64,000 nt of DNA, taken from Stercorarius parasiticus. Taxonomy: Eukaryota; Chordata; Aves; Charadriiformes; Stercorariidae. Positions 1 through 11,515 of the stretch are shown here, one piece after another. Positions within the stretch are counted from its first letter, which is position 1; each line of letters starts with the position of its first letter. The notes beneath the pieces were generated by a model. That model searched no databases and had not been told where the DNA came from. It was given only the letters and a program-made list of their open reading frames with translations. The stretch is taken from positions 889,181 through 953,180 of the forward strand of contig VWZL01002517.1 in assembly GCA_013396915.1 (NCBI GenBank), in the 5' to 3' direction. The translations under genes were made by a program, and so were the position numbers.

Positions 1-424
1 GGTAGAATCGAGAACAAGCCTTGTGAGGAGCGGCTGAGGGAGCTGGGGGTGTTCAGCCTGGAGAAACGGAGGCTGAGGGGAGACCTTCTCGCTCTCTCCA
101 GCTCCCTGAAAGGAGGGGGTAGCCAGGGGGGGTCGGGCTCTTCTCCCAAGGAACAGGCCATGGGACAAGAGGAAACGGCCTCAAGTTGTGCCAGGGGAGG
201 TTTAGGATGGATATTGGGAGAAATTTCTTTGCAGAAAGGGTTGTCAAGCATTGGGGCAGGCTGCCCAGGGCAGTGGTGGAGTCGCCATCCCTGGAGGGGT
301 TTAAAAGCCGGGCAGACGTGGTGCTGAGGGACACGGGGTAGTGGGGGCTTGAGCAGTGCTGGGTCTATGGTTGGACTTAATGATCTTAAAGGTCTTTTCC
401 AACCTAAATGAATGATTCTATGAA
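1..424 (+). mobile_element. CR1 LINE 3' fragment, young subfamily, cut by window edge
   Basis: The sequence starts in the CR1 stretch around GAGCGGCTGAGGGAGCTGGG and runs through the non-coding 3' end (CAGGCTGCCCAGGGCAGTGG, then TTTAAAAGCCGGGCAGACG) to an octamer-like tail, AATGATTCTATGAA. It is nearly identical to the opposite-strand copy at 37709-38070, so both belong to a recently active subfamily. The 5' end may continue beyond the window. The open frames on both strands here are passengers of the GC-rich repeat and are not genes. Confidence 0.95.
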
Positions 425-1770
425 TTTACCTACAGATTTATAAGACAGTTTTCAACTTACTTATCCTTTTACCTGTGCAGTCTGGGCCAAGTAAGTAGCT
501 GCACAAGAAATGAGGATAATGGTAGCTTTTGGTCCTACTTGAATGAAGATTTTTTTCATTTGAAGTACCACCCGAGTGCTATCCAGAGGTAACCCCAGAG
601 CGTGTATTGAAGGCTGTTTGGAGATAGATGTATGTCAGACATTAACGTGATCCACGGAACACGGGAAAGCTTTCTGTGCAGTTTGTCTTGAAGGCAGCGA
701 GGTGGGAGCTCCAGCCCCGGCTGCGCCGTGAAGGCTCTTGTAAAAAGGGGCCATATGCAGTTTTAATTAAGAAACCGAGAAGAACTGGTTTTTTTCAAAG
801 ATTAATAGGCCTATGTTTTAATTACGGGGAAATAATAGACTGGAGAGCTAGGAAAGCGGGAGGTATCGGAAAGAGAGGATTAAAAACTTTAAGGCAGCTG
901 GGTGAGGCTATATTTTTCTGTACTCACAAATTATGGAAGATCATCCCCATTAATAATGATCAGAAAAATAATAAAATATCTTCAGCTGTATATGAAAGCT
1001 AACATTAAAATCTATTTTTTATGCTTGTTGGGTAGAGAATTTCTGATTACAATCATCAGTTAAAAAATAAATTGTTCTTTTTTCCAATCTTCTAAATTTA
1101 AAAATAGAATAATTATTTCTGAGTTCAGCTATAGTTGTATCAATACTTTTCCAAGCGAAGTAAAGATAAAAAGAGCAGAAGTCACTTTTATTTAATGATT
1201 GTTATGCTTTCATTAATTGTGCTGCAGTGTTATTAAATTCTAAAAATAATTGGCCCTATGCATAGATTTTAAAAATTACGTTGCAGAAGATGCTGCCGTG
1301 ACGCGCAGGAAGTTTAAAAACGATCAAAATTTAACGAAAGAGAGGAAAGAGGGAAGACAGGGAAGGACAGTGATATTTGCAGTTTCTACTGGCTGTCATC
1401 TTTTCAATTAATTATTTCCCATACGTTCCTGTAAGAAATGTTTTATTGTGGGACTGGAGTGCCCACCGGTGATGAGCGGTGATCGACCGCAGCCCCCGCA
1501 GCGCTGGTGCTGACCTCTGGCAGGAGCGACTCCGCACCGTCAGAAGTGTCACCCCACGGGGGTTTGCGTGTGCTGACCTAGAACTGTGTATTGATCCCGC
1601 ACCGTTTTTCCGTGTCTTTACGGCACTTTACGACCCTAGGAGAAGTTGAAGAAGTTTTGGGCGTTTAGCTTGAGGCTCCGACTCATCCTGAGGGAGCTGC
1701 CGGGGGTGGCTGCCAGCTCTGCACAGCTCCACCTGAGATCAAACCTCTGCTCACGCTCGCTTCTCGGGTT
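425..1770. other. Unique intronic sequence, no gene
   Basis: AT-rich sequence between two CR1 pieces. The 108-codon open frame at 676-1002 shows no recognisable domain and looks like chance. The 770-1270 stretch is strongly AT-rich with many TTTAATTA-like words, a composition often seen in conserved non-coding DNA of neural genes, but conservation cannot be judged here. Confidence 0.5.
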
Positions 1771-1918
1771 TGCTCCCCTCCCTGCTCCAGAGTCCCTCCC
1801 CATCTCTCCTGGAGCCCCTTGAGGGCCTGGAAGGGGCTGGAAGGTCTCCCCGCAGCCTTCTCTTCTCCAGGCTGAACCCCCCCAACTCTCTCAGCCTGTC
1901 CTNGTGCCCTGGGGAGGG
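1771..1918 (-). mobile_element. CR1 LINE internal fragment
   Basis: Read on the minus strand this is the CR1 segment GACAGGCTGAGAGAGTTGGG, then TTCAGCCTGGAGAAGAGAAGG, then CCTTCCAGCCCCTTCCAGG, ending at GGAGCAGGGAGGGGAGC. It closely matches the plus-strand copy at 11111-11250. The usual 3' octamer tail is missing, so this is an internal piece cut at both ends. It contains the only ambiguous base in the window (N at 1903). Confidence 0.88.
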
Positions 1919-2347
1919 TGCACGTGCAGCCAGGAAATTTCACCTTCCTGTAGGAGCTGAACGCTTGCGGGGTTTCAGTCAAAAGAGCTGGTTTTTTTCC
2001 AGATATGTTCACGTTCGTGTAATGAAAATAATACAGATTTATCACTTCCTATTTGCAGCTTAAGAAATAATGTTAAAATACTGTTCTTGGTTAAAATGAA
2101 GAAGTGCATCCGGAGATGAAGCGTGCGAGCAATACGGTTGTTGTGGGGGCTGTGTGCAGGGTGGGTTGTGGTGCTGCAGTCCGAGTCCCCGCGCACTGGT
2201 CTGATCCCAGGGCCTTGCTTGGGGTCGGTGTTTTTGTTTTCTCGGTGTTTATTCTGTACAAATGTTCACCCACACGCCGTTGGTAGGTTATGTCACACCA
2301 CGCGTATGTGGAAAGACTGCTCTTTCGTCGAAAATTATAAATGTATT

Positions 2348-2357
2348 GGGGGGGGGG
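2348..2357 (+). repeat. G10 homopolymer
   Basis: Ten guanines in a row inside AT-rich sequence, followed by AAAGACC. Such runs vary in length and are prone to sequencing error. Confidence 0.9.
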
Positions 2358-4589
2358 AAAGACCAAGCCTTCATTTAAAGGGGGAAAAATCCTTATTTGT
2401 CCTTATTTCTGTTCCTCTGCAATAACGACAGTGCAGAAGCATTGCCTCCGATGGCCAAGAACACATGTGGGTGAGCGTGTAGTCCAAGTTGGCGGCAGAA
2501 TAGTTTTAAGCAATATCTGCGCTTTCAGAAATGACAAGTGATTTGCAAGCAGAAGGGGATTGAATTTGCTGGATTAGAAAACATTTCTGAGATGAATCAT
2601 TTGATTGCTTCCTCCATGGAGTAAATATGCACTTTATCCATTGCATCTCGCCTGCGTAGTGGGAAAATACAGCGTGCTGGCTGCTATTTAATTTGAAGGC
2701 TATCCAGTGCAAAATATTTCAGCCAAATTCTGCAACGTTTTCAAATCAGTTCACTCCCACAGCGTTGGGGAACTTGCATGGCTTGTGAGTAAATGTAACG
2801 GAAAGAGCGCTTTGGGCTGTTGAAGGAGCCTCTCTGAAGTAAAATTTTTAACCTGTTTTCAAAGAAGCTTATTTGGAATATAATTTTTAGTTTGAAACCC
2901 ATGTGCTTCCACAATACCACATACTTCGTCAGGGTCTGAACAGGACTGAAACGTTTTCTCCTGTTTACATTTTTATGAATACTTTGTGTGGTTTTCTTCT
3001 TTTTCATGGAACTTGAAAACCTTTCTCAACAGCTCAACATCTGTTCCATCTTTAGTCCTTGCTTTTTATGTTCTATACGGCAATTGTATACCGCGTACTT
3101 TTTGTTAATTAGTGGGGTGTAGAAGAAAGTTGCGTTTAGCAGGTTTTCATCTCTATCCACCTACGAATGGATAAAGCAAAATTTCTTATTTGTTGTAGAA
3201 TGTTATTTTGAGAAAATACCTTTGTATATCAAGTAAAACAGCAAGAGGTCTCATGTTCCTTTCTGCACTGCTGTATCTCGCCTTTTCTCAGCAGAAAAGC
3301 CTTGGTATCAAACGGGCTGTGTTTATGTGAGAGTTTTCGGGAACCTTTGGGGCTTTCGGAGCGTGTGCCTTGAGGAGGTTGTGAGGATGCCTTGCAGCTG
3401 CCGCGACGGCAGCCCCGAGCACCGCCCTTCTCAGCGGGGTTTTCAGGTGGTTCGCTTTGCGTCTGATGAGAATTCCACTTTTGTCTTTAATTTAATAACC
3501 AAAAATTTCATCTTTTATTATCTCTCTCTTTTTTTTTTTTTTAGCAAGGCTTATTTTTTTCTTACATGCTGCACAGACAGCAGGGAATTTGGGGCTGGCT
3601 TTGTGTGCTGGGAGAGGAGGAGGCTGGTCTTCTCTTTTGTGGGAAGAAGGCATAGTGTTAACGCTTTCTTGCGTGTCGTTGGATGTATGCGTGTGTATAA
3701 ACCATGAGGGAGTTAAATAAAATGGTAAACTGTCGCTGAAACTACAGGCTACCTTCAAAAATATTCATTTATAACTGACTGCATCCAGCTGATGCAGAAA
3801 TACCGGTAGAAAAGAAACGCATTGTAGAAAAACATCAGTGAATCTGAGGTTTCTCTGCTTCTCCCCAGTTTCCTGTTAATTAGAATCAATTTGAAAATGT
3901 TCCTAAGACTTTGAAAGCGGCTCCTTGCCTTCTCCGAATGGGTCCAGAGCCCGCAACGGGGACTCACAGACAGCAGCTGGGCTCTCCATCCTCAAAGTGA
4001 TGCTTCCCCGTGACATCCCAATTCTCCGCTGTATAAACTGTGATTTTTTATCCCGTGTCGTACGCGGCTTCTCTCAGAACCCTTTCAGATTTCACGTTGA
4101 GATCATTAATTAAATGAATGGTTATTATCATGATCCATTTCTGAAGAATTTCAGCCTCATGCTTCTAGTTTCTTATTCCTACAGGGAATGTCATTTTTCC
4201 CCTTAAACAATACCGCCATATGCTTAAGCTGCGAAATCATCATTTTCTCCCACCTAACAGTTTCCATAGTTGCGCTATTTTAATGTTTTATCAAAGAGAT
4301 GAGATCTATTACATTCTCTTCTTCTGTTGGATTTCCTTCATGTAAAAAACCTCTTTATCAAATAAAAATGTCCCACTAGTCTGTTGCACTTTGTATTACC
4401 TTCCTTCAACTTTTAAAGTTGTTTTAAAGCCTCAAGTTCTATTGGGGGCACGGTGGTTAGCCTAAAATTTGCCTAATTCATTCTCCGCATTTTCTTAAAT
4501 GTAGGTAATACATTTATGGTTTCCCAGTCACATAGCAGCACTTTGAGATTGCTTAAAAAACCCCACGTGCTCCTGGATTTGCAGTTTCG

Positions 4590-4609
4590 TGCTCTCACAT
4601 GTGAGAGCA
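4590..4609. repeat. Perfect 20-bp palindrome with CACATGTG core
   Basis: TGCTCTCACATGTGAGAGCA reads the same on both strands and has no spacer. The centre CACATGTG contains an E-box (CANNTG). Confidence 0.85.
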
Positions 4610-6321
4610 TCTAGTTTATCCTCTGCCCTTGACTCCCGTTAGCCGCTCTGCCCGTTCCCACGTGCCGGATGCCACCTTCCTTACGGAAAACAGGAGTATA
4701 GCGCTCAGCTCGGTTTTGAGCCATAGTTAAACATCCTTAACCTCATTGCAGAGAGGCTCAGTCTTTTTTCATCAGCTCATAGAAATAAAGTTCCTTCTGC
4801 ACGCTCTCTCTGCCCTTTTATCCCCTCACTTCTCTGCCACCGAGAGGGACTCTCCTTGCTGGCCGTTCCTCCTGGACACCCTTCTCCCAGTCCTGTTTTC
4901 CCATGTTTTTTACCCAAGCTATCACCATTTTCATTTGCTCAGGCATCACCTGCTGTCTCCAGCCCTCCTGCTGTTATGACAAACGTTTCCTTGTCTATGG
5001 CAAGGTGGTACTTGAAGTATCTCCAGAGTTTATGTTCTCCTTGTATTCTCATACTTCACGCAGTCCTGTGCTCTGCTGGTGTTTATTGGGTTTCTTCCCA
5101 TCATTATGTTTTCTTTCCTCACTCGCTGCTCTTCCATGCGTTTTCCTGGCTGCTCACGAAAATCATCGTTCTGGCTGAAGTTCGAGACAGAGCATCCCTG
5201 GGCTGCCTTGCCCAGGGACTGCTTTCGCTGTCAAACACCGCAAAGTACAACACAGACTGCATTGCCCAAGCATCCGTTGAACACGCGGTCAGAACGCCCG
5301 TGGGGCTGAGGAGTGGTCTTTATTGTCCTTTCCGTCTCCTGTCACCAGCGTCACTCCCCTCTTTCCAGGTGACAGAAAAGTTTGATGGCTACTCCAAAGC
5401 CAGCAACTCCGAAGTTCACTTAAAAATTAGAGCATTTCCTGGGACCATTTTTATCCCACCAGCCCGGGACCATTTTTTCCCCTGCCAGCCTATGTGCTGC
5501 TGAGTGACCGCTTCCGTGGCCCCACCAGCCAGGGGTTCCTCAGCTCCGGTGCGGCTTCATGTCCTCTGGCATCACCCCGTGTCTCTCGGCCACCACTCTG
5601 CCCATCCGAGGGTCTGGAGAGCCGCGCTGTCCCACCAGCGCCTCTGCGGGGATCCCGCCCCAGCAAACCTCTGCTTTCCTTCTCTCCTGGTTTGAGGTCC
5701 CAGACCACGACACCTTATTTATTTAATTGCGCTAAGAAGCCCTGTTAGCGTTGTTCACCAGCTTCTTACAGCTTCACCCCCACAGGCCAGCCATTGCCTT
5801 GATGCCGTGCTACCCTTGGGACTTGCCGGGGACATGAACAGCATCCCTCACAGTGCATCCCCGGTGTGCAAGGGAGCAGCTTCAGATGGAAGGCTATTTT
5901 AGAGAGAAATTCCAAAGGCTTCCTAATACGCCACACAAAATATTGACAACAGCAGCATATTGCAGCGCCTAATTACCTTAGGAGAAGGTAATACTTCTGT
6001 TACGCCTGGGTGGCTTTTTTTTTGGTTGCATATCTACAGAAAAGATTTTCAATTAACACTGACCTTTAATACTCCGGCTGGTTTTTGAATCTACAGATGG
6101 CAAAAGGGACTACAAATTAGATTTTGCAGTATACCTTGTTCTTTATATTTCTCAACTGATTAGTTTCAGGCAGTTTGCGGCACCTACGGTGGTGTGTTCA
6201 GCTCGCGATTCCCTCGCAATCTCCGGTGCCGTGTTCAAACCCCCGAGATATTGTGTAGAAATGCTGTCAAACTCGTCAGATCTATCTGTTTTCATTCTCC
6301 AGCTGTACTTCTTACTCATTT

Positions 6322-6335
6322 AAAAAAAAAAAAAA
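6322..6335 (+). repeat. A14 tract followed by A-rich sequence
   Basis: Fourteen adenines, then CAAACAACAAAAACC-type A-rich sequence to about 6362. It could be the decayed tail of an old retroposed sequence, but nothing recognisable precedes it. Confidence 0.8.
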
Positions 6336-7201
6336 CAAACAACAAAAACCAAAAACACAACCAAAGCCTTTACTTCATGGAGGAAAATTTTTGAACTAAA
6401 ATTTAGCAGGAAAGTAGCCTGTGGTACATCTGCTTCTGATTGTAGGGGCCTTGCTATTCACCGAGCTCCAATTAAGGTGACTATTATACCCTGCAGAGTA
6501 TTTTTAGTTATTGTTCTAATAATTGTAAAAACGCTAAAGTATGGCATAATAAATCACGTTCATTTGGGTCAATACCATACCAAAGATGTCTTAAAAAATA
6601 GGTAGTCGAGCTATGCTTTATATTTCATTGTTCTTGTCAGCGGGGAAATACACGCTAATTGAATGCGTGTTTGCTTTAAACAAGATGTCTTGAATATGAT
6701 CAGCAATGACAAATCTAATAACCTTTTGGAAAGAAAAAAATACCGTTTTGGATTCTAAGATGTCGGAGTTTTTGGTGGAAGAAGTCTCTTGGTTCCCTAA
6801 CTAAGCAGCCAGAAGTTGCCTGTGCCTTAGGAAAAGGGGAATAGTTTTGCAGGTGCCTCCTGCTCATCCTGATGGGCTGAGAGCGGAGCAGAAAGGGCTG
6901 CTCCGACGGAGTCATTGAGTCCGGTTCACAAATAATTGAGACTTTCTACATCCTGCTCCACTGAACACCCACAAGCAGGAAAATCGGGAAGGAAGAGCTT
7001 AGCAGACATATATTTACGTTTAGTGTGTATTTGTATGGTAGGCTTTCGGTTTTGTGATGATTTGTGAGTTAAGAAATGACTCGTGTTTTGAGGTTCAACT
7101 CTAATCCGTTGCAGCAGTATTCAGTCTAAAAATCAATAGCAAGTTGGTGGTATTTAAAAACTCCTACATTTTCATACTTATGGTTTCACCTTCTTTCCCA
7201 G

Positions 7202-7434
7202 GTGTTACTTGGAAGATGGAGCTTCAAAAGGGGCCTGGCTGAATCGGTCGAGTATTATTTTTGCTGGAAGTGATAAATGGTCGGTAGATCCTCGAGTTTC
7301 GATCGCAACAGCAAATAGAAGAGAGTATAGCCTGCAGATACAGGACGTAGACGTGACGGATGACGGTCCATACACTTGCTCTGTGCAAACTCAACACACT
7401 CCTAGAACGATGCAGGTGCACTTAACTGTACAAG
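7202..7434 (+). CDS. NEGR1: NEGR1 exon 2 (most of Ig domain 1)
   Basis: This internal exon of 233 bp encodes 77 complete residues plus a split codon at each end. It follows a pyrimidine-rich acceptor ending in CCCAG and stops at a GTACGT donor. The first base completes a codon begun in exon 1, and the last base opens the next codon (phase 1). It starts with the first Ig1 cysteine (CYLEDG), then shows AWLNRS (a possible N-glycosylation site), DKWSVDPRV, and the classic Ig motif DDGPYTC carrying the second cysteine, and it ends QVHLTVQ. Among IgLONs the [10 protein letters not shown] and [12 protein letters not shown] stretches fit NEGR1 better than LSAMP, NTM or OPCML; this comparison is from memory. 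Family knowledge: NEGR1 is a GPI-anchored neuronal surface protein with three Ig domains that forms homo- and heterophilic contacts and influences neurite growth and synapses. No start codon is expected here, because the signal peptide lies in exon 1, outside the window. The open frame continues about 56 bases into the intron, which is not coding. Confidence 0.96.
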
Positions 7435-10400
7435 GTACGTGTTTAAAACAATTGAAAATCGTTATTGGAGATGTACTAGGAAAAAAATAGTTTATAGATG
7501 GAAACGTCAGCTAAGTACATTTTAAAGATTTTGTTGTTATTGTTGTTTCTTTTTTTTCCTTTTTTTCTTGGACGTATGTGGTCGTAGACTCTATGTGCCA
7601 TTGGCTCTGAGCCCCTGAAAATTAGCCCAGAAGGGTCTCCAACTTGCCAAAATCAGGTTTAAATCCTCGCTCCTGCTCTGCTGACAATTAAACAAGATGT
7701 AAAAATTTAAGAGGAAAATACCAGTACAGCAGTCGAGGTGTCACTCCCTGCAGTGGTACTCTGTCAGCTTGGTATCGGTCTCCTGCATGGCTCAAAACTT
7801 GGTTATTTCTATTGTTAATTGTTAATTATTGTTAATAAGAACAGCCCGTTTATTTCCGTGAGACAGATTTCTGTTATAAGGGCTGCAGATCAACATAGTT
7901 TTACACACATGGAGGTAATATTAATTGTATTGTTCCAGAGTGAACAATTCTTAGTTTTGATTGTCTTTAATGCTCTCGTGCAAGGAGCTAAAAAATAAAG
8001 TTGGAAATTAATTGCATGTATGAAACATATAAACAGGAGCTTAAAATTAATTAGGCTAACTACAAGTACGTAGAGAAATAATAACTCAATAGTTAAAAAT
8101 ATGCATAATTATTAAGCGATTGCATTTATATCTTCAGAAATGCAAAGTATAACCCAAGGCTTTAACTTATTAGTCTTCGGTGTAATCATCATTAACATTT
8201 TCTTTTGCATTTTTATGAGTAATAAAGCAGCGAATGTGAAACAGAAGAATTTAAATGGCAATCTCTATTAATCCATATGGCACACCAAAATCCCTTACAA
8301 ATAACATGTATGAAATGCTTCTCAAACTAATTATCCTTAACCACTGGACCTTTAGACCCCGATGGTTTGCGAGAACGTCGGACTGTGGCTCTGTAAGAGC
8401 TGAGTGTATTTGTTGCATAAAGAACATTATTTCATTAGTGCAGCCAAAAAGCCATCACTTAGTCATTTTTATAACCTTCCTTGGAGGCGGCTGTCGTGTG
8501 AAGACCCATACACGTCCTGTTTATGTGGGGGGGTTGTTCAGGGAGTATTTGTGTGCTATCGGACTGGGAAGCTGGAATGAAGAAGCTGGGACAGTATCAA
8601 TTATTATTTCAACTGCATTTATATATTCAGTTACTCCGTTATTATTTCAGTTCTGTTTTAGGTAGGAAGTAGGGACCAGCTCCATGAAGCGCAGCCAGAA
8701 CAAGTGAGCCATTTTCAAAATAAGGTTAAAAAAAAGTAATCCCTGTCCCTGTATGTTTTCCCGTGTAGTTCTCTTAGCACTCCTCAAGCGGGGAACACTG
8801 CTGAGCTCCCCGCTGCAGAGAGCGGTCCTGCATCCGCTGGGCGCAGAGCGGGATCAGCAGCTCTGGAGGATGCCCCGTGCCGTCTCGGTGATGACTGGGG
8901 CCATTTCTTTCCGTTCCAGCTCGTATCTTTATGTACATGTTACTACAGACATTAACCATTACCAGCCGCGCAGTGGGTGCTCGGTGGGTCAGATGTGAGT
9001 CCTACCAATCGCCCGTCCCACTCGGGTGGGATCCCACCTTGAATCATCACTGGGGTTCGCAGGGTGACCTAGAGAGACCTACATCACGCCTGCTGCTGGC
9101 GTTACCTGTCCAGTGAGCGGGGTGGGACTTGTGCATGTGGGCACTTTTCATCAGGTCGCTTGGTACTGACACTGCTAATGAAGCCGTGGCTTCCCCGTCC
9201 GCGTGCTGAGGCGGGAGGTAGGGATGTGATTTACGCGTCCTCTGAGATGGAGACTGACCCGTCGGAAAGTAACTGAGGCTGCAAAGGAGACATCGAATCG
9301 CTAATTGGTGCTGTAAGCTTATATAGCCTTTCCTGCTCAATAGGGTTCATAGGGATGATATAATAACATTTTGTGGAAGCAGTTTTACGTTTCCTTTTAA
9401 TATCGTTCATGGCTTTGTATTTCAAGATTAGACACAACTTCTGCTGTTGGGGAGAAATAAATGAAGGGAAAAGCAGGTCTTTTGCCAAAGTAAAATCATT
9501 CAGTCAAAGGGCTGGGTTTCCTTTTACGTTGTGAATAAATGATCAGCAGCAGACCTAGAGCAGCGCCTGAAATAACAAGAGAAAAGGGAAATTTAAAAGC
9601 AAAGTCTTAGCCCTTTAAAATTCCCCTGCCCACAGGCTGTATTCTGTGGAGTAACGTTGAAAGAAGACGTTCTCCTGCTGCAAACAGCAGAGCTGGAAGA
9701 GCCAGGGGTGTGTGCGTCGCGTCACAAATTAAATGAATAAAGACTTATGTCTGATCATAAGCTCCCGAATAGGTTCAAACTCCAGATTGCAGAACTATTT
9801 GCTGTGAAACTCCATTTGAAAAGCTGTGTAAATCCAGCTCGCTCTCTTCTTTCTTCTTTTTTTGGCGTGTGTGCGAGGTCTTTCTATACACACAGATCCA
9901 GTAGCTGTCATTGTGGATATCCTCTTCTCTGCTACGTGGGCTGACAATTTCTGAACACATTCATGCAAGTGCTTCGGAGAATAAATGCCTTTTAATGGGT
10001 TAAAGGTGCCTTAATTTCCACGAGTAAAAGACAGAAGGGTAACGTGATGGGTAAATAACCGAGGCTGGAGGGAAGCGGCAGCCGCTCCGTCGCTGTCCCG
10101 GGCACGGATAAAGGGAGCAGCGAGACCTTGAGGGTTTGGCCACAGTCAATCGGGGATCTCCGGCACAGCTTGAAGTTGAGTTCCAGCCTCCCAAATCCCT
10201 GCCCAACGCCTTCACGAGGCCACCAAGTGAAGTCTAGATCACTGTTGCTTATTTCACACTTACACCTTTTTGAACCAAGAAAATTAATCAAGATAGTTAA
10301 TAAAAAAAGAAAAAAAGCCTAATGTGTCTTTAGCCTGCATTTACATCAAAGAAAGAAAAATCCCATGAAAGAGAGGAAGATAATCCAGTTAACTTTATTT

Positions 10401-10896
10401 CAGTGACCTTATTAAAAAGAAGTGAGAATTATGAAGTAATTAATTAAAAGTTTAGAAGGTAGGAATTTGTAATCAACTCAATGTACCTCGGTGCCAGATG
10501 CTTGATCTGAAAAGTCACGAACTGCAGATGATTTAAACATCAGATGTTTGCCACAGTAAACTAAAAACATGAAATACCTCTTACCATGCTGTATTGCTCA
10601 TAATTTTTCTAGCAAAAGGTTGCAATTTCTGCCATTTTTAATCTGACATTTATTCTCCCAGAGTTTAAATTGCATCCTCCAAGCTGTGTTTCCCTTTCAA
10701 TTTGCAAAAGCATTAAGACATGTTTACAGATCTCCTTGAGAATTAATTTCGCGGCAGGGCAGAGCGACGGGTCACAGCCCCGATGTCTGGGGTTCTCTCT
10801 GTGCGTCGGGGTGCAGGGATGGCGCGGCGGCACCGCGTGGGGAGGGGGCAGGTCGGGCTCCCGCGGGTGACTGCGGGGAGACAGAGGCCGGAACAG
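7435..10896. other. Unique intronic sequence after exon 2
   Basis: No gene or named repeat seen. It starts with the exon 2 donor. It contains simple GTT-rich sequence near 7528-7565 and a TTGTTAATT-rich stretch at 7808-7840. The 7880-8260 part is very AT-rich. Open frames such as 8255-8665 have no recognisable content. Confidence 0.5.
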
Positions 10897-11110
10897 GGGG
10901 TTCGAAAGGACCCAGGCGCCAAGGGAGGGCTACCAGGGTGATCGGGAGAATGGAGGACTCATCTGAACGAGATCGCGTTGTTTAACCTAGTGAAATGAGG
11001 GCTCGGGGGGAATTTTGTTGTGCTTTATTGACACACCTGGTGTGTATCACCAAGGGAAGGGAGAACAAGCCTACCGGCTGGTACAAGACTGGGCAATGGA
11101 ACTCTCACAG
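10897..11110 (+). mobile_element. Old CR1/L3-type LINE fragment, interrupted by a younger CR1
   Basis: The stretch with GGAGGACTCATCTGAACGAG, TTGTTTAACCTAGTGAAATG, GTGTGTATCACCAAGGGAAG and TACAAGACTGGGCAATGG resembles the untranslated end of older CR1 subfamilies, as I remember them. It stops where a different CR1 subfamily starts (GGGGACAGGCTGAGAGAGC). This fits insertion of the younger element into the older one. The exact junction is uncertain by about 15 bases. Confidence 0.6.
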
Positions 11111-11515
11111 CCTATGGGGACAGGCTGAGAGAGCTGGGGGGGTTCAGCCTGGAGAAGAGAAGGCTCCGCGGAGACCTTCCAGCCCCTTCCAGGCCCTCAA
11201 GGGGCTCCAGGAGAGATGGGGAGGGACTCTGGAGCAGGGAGGGGAGCCATGGGACGAGGGGGAAGGGTTTTCCACTGCAAGAGGGGAGATTGAGCTGAGA
11301 TGTGAGGCAGAAATTGTTTGCTGTGAGGGGGGTGAGCCCCTGGCCCAGGTTGCCCAGAGAAGCTGTGGCTGCCCCATCCCTGGAGGGGTTCAAGGCCAGG
11401 TTGGACGGGGCTTGGAGCAACCTGGGCTGGTGGGAGGTGTCCCTGCCCAGGGCAGGGGGTGGCACTGGGTGGGCTTTAAGGTCCCTTCCAGCCCAAACCG
11501 TTCTGTGATTCTGTG
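11111..11515 (+). mobile_element. CR1 LINE 3' fragment with intact tail
   Basis: This copy runs from GACAGGCTGAGAGAGCTGG through TTCAGCCTGGAGAAGAGAAGG, the TTGCCCAGAGAAGCTGTGG block and GGTCCCTTCCAGCCCAAACC to the tail TTCTGTGATTCTGTG. It belongs to a subfamily different from the 1-424 copy: the 3' region reads CTGGTGGGAGGTGTCCCTGC. The 251-codon minus-strand frame across it (11112-11867) is an antisense artefact of the GC-rich repeat. Confidence 0.94.

Larger units (their letters stand above)
1..7201 (+). other. NEGR1: NEGR1 intron 1, 3' end (partial)
   Basis: This is non-coding sequence upstream of the exon 2 acceptor. Exon 1, which should encode the signal peptide and the start of Ig1, is not visible and must lie before the window. 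The intron holds a CR1 copy at the window edge (1-424), an internal CR1 fragment on the minus strand (1771-1918), a G10 run (2348-2357), a 20-bp palindrome (4590-4609) and an A14 tract (6322-6335). Between these is AT-rich unique-looking sequence. The assignment rests on exon 2 starting in mid-codon. Confidence 0.9.
1919..7201. other. Unique intronic sequence up to exon 2
   Basis: About 5.3 kb with no gene and no repeat I can name. It holds a G10 run, a T-rich stretch near 3531-3542, a pyrimidine-rich segment around 4780-5500 that keeps long frames open by chance (the largest is 4856-5503, 215 codons, without known motifs), an A14 tract and the palindrome at 4590-4609. The last 50 bases contain the branch-point region and pyrimidine tract of the exon 2 acceptor. 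Confidence 0.5.

Noticed and set aside
4856..5503. 215-codon plus-strand open frame
   Set aside because: It lies in pyrimidine-rich intron with other long frames overlapping it, has no recognised domain, no splice context and no homology I can name. Composition explains the openness.
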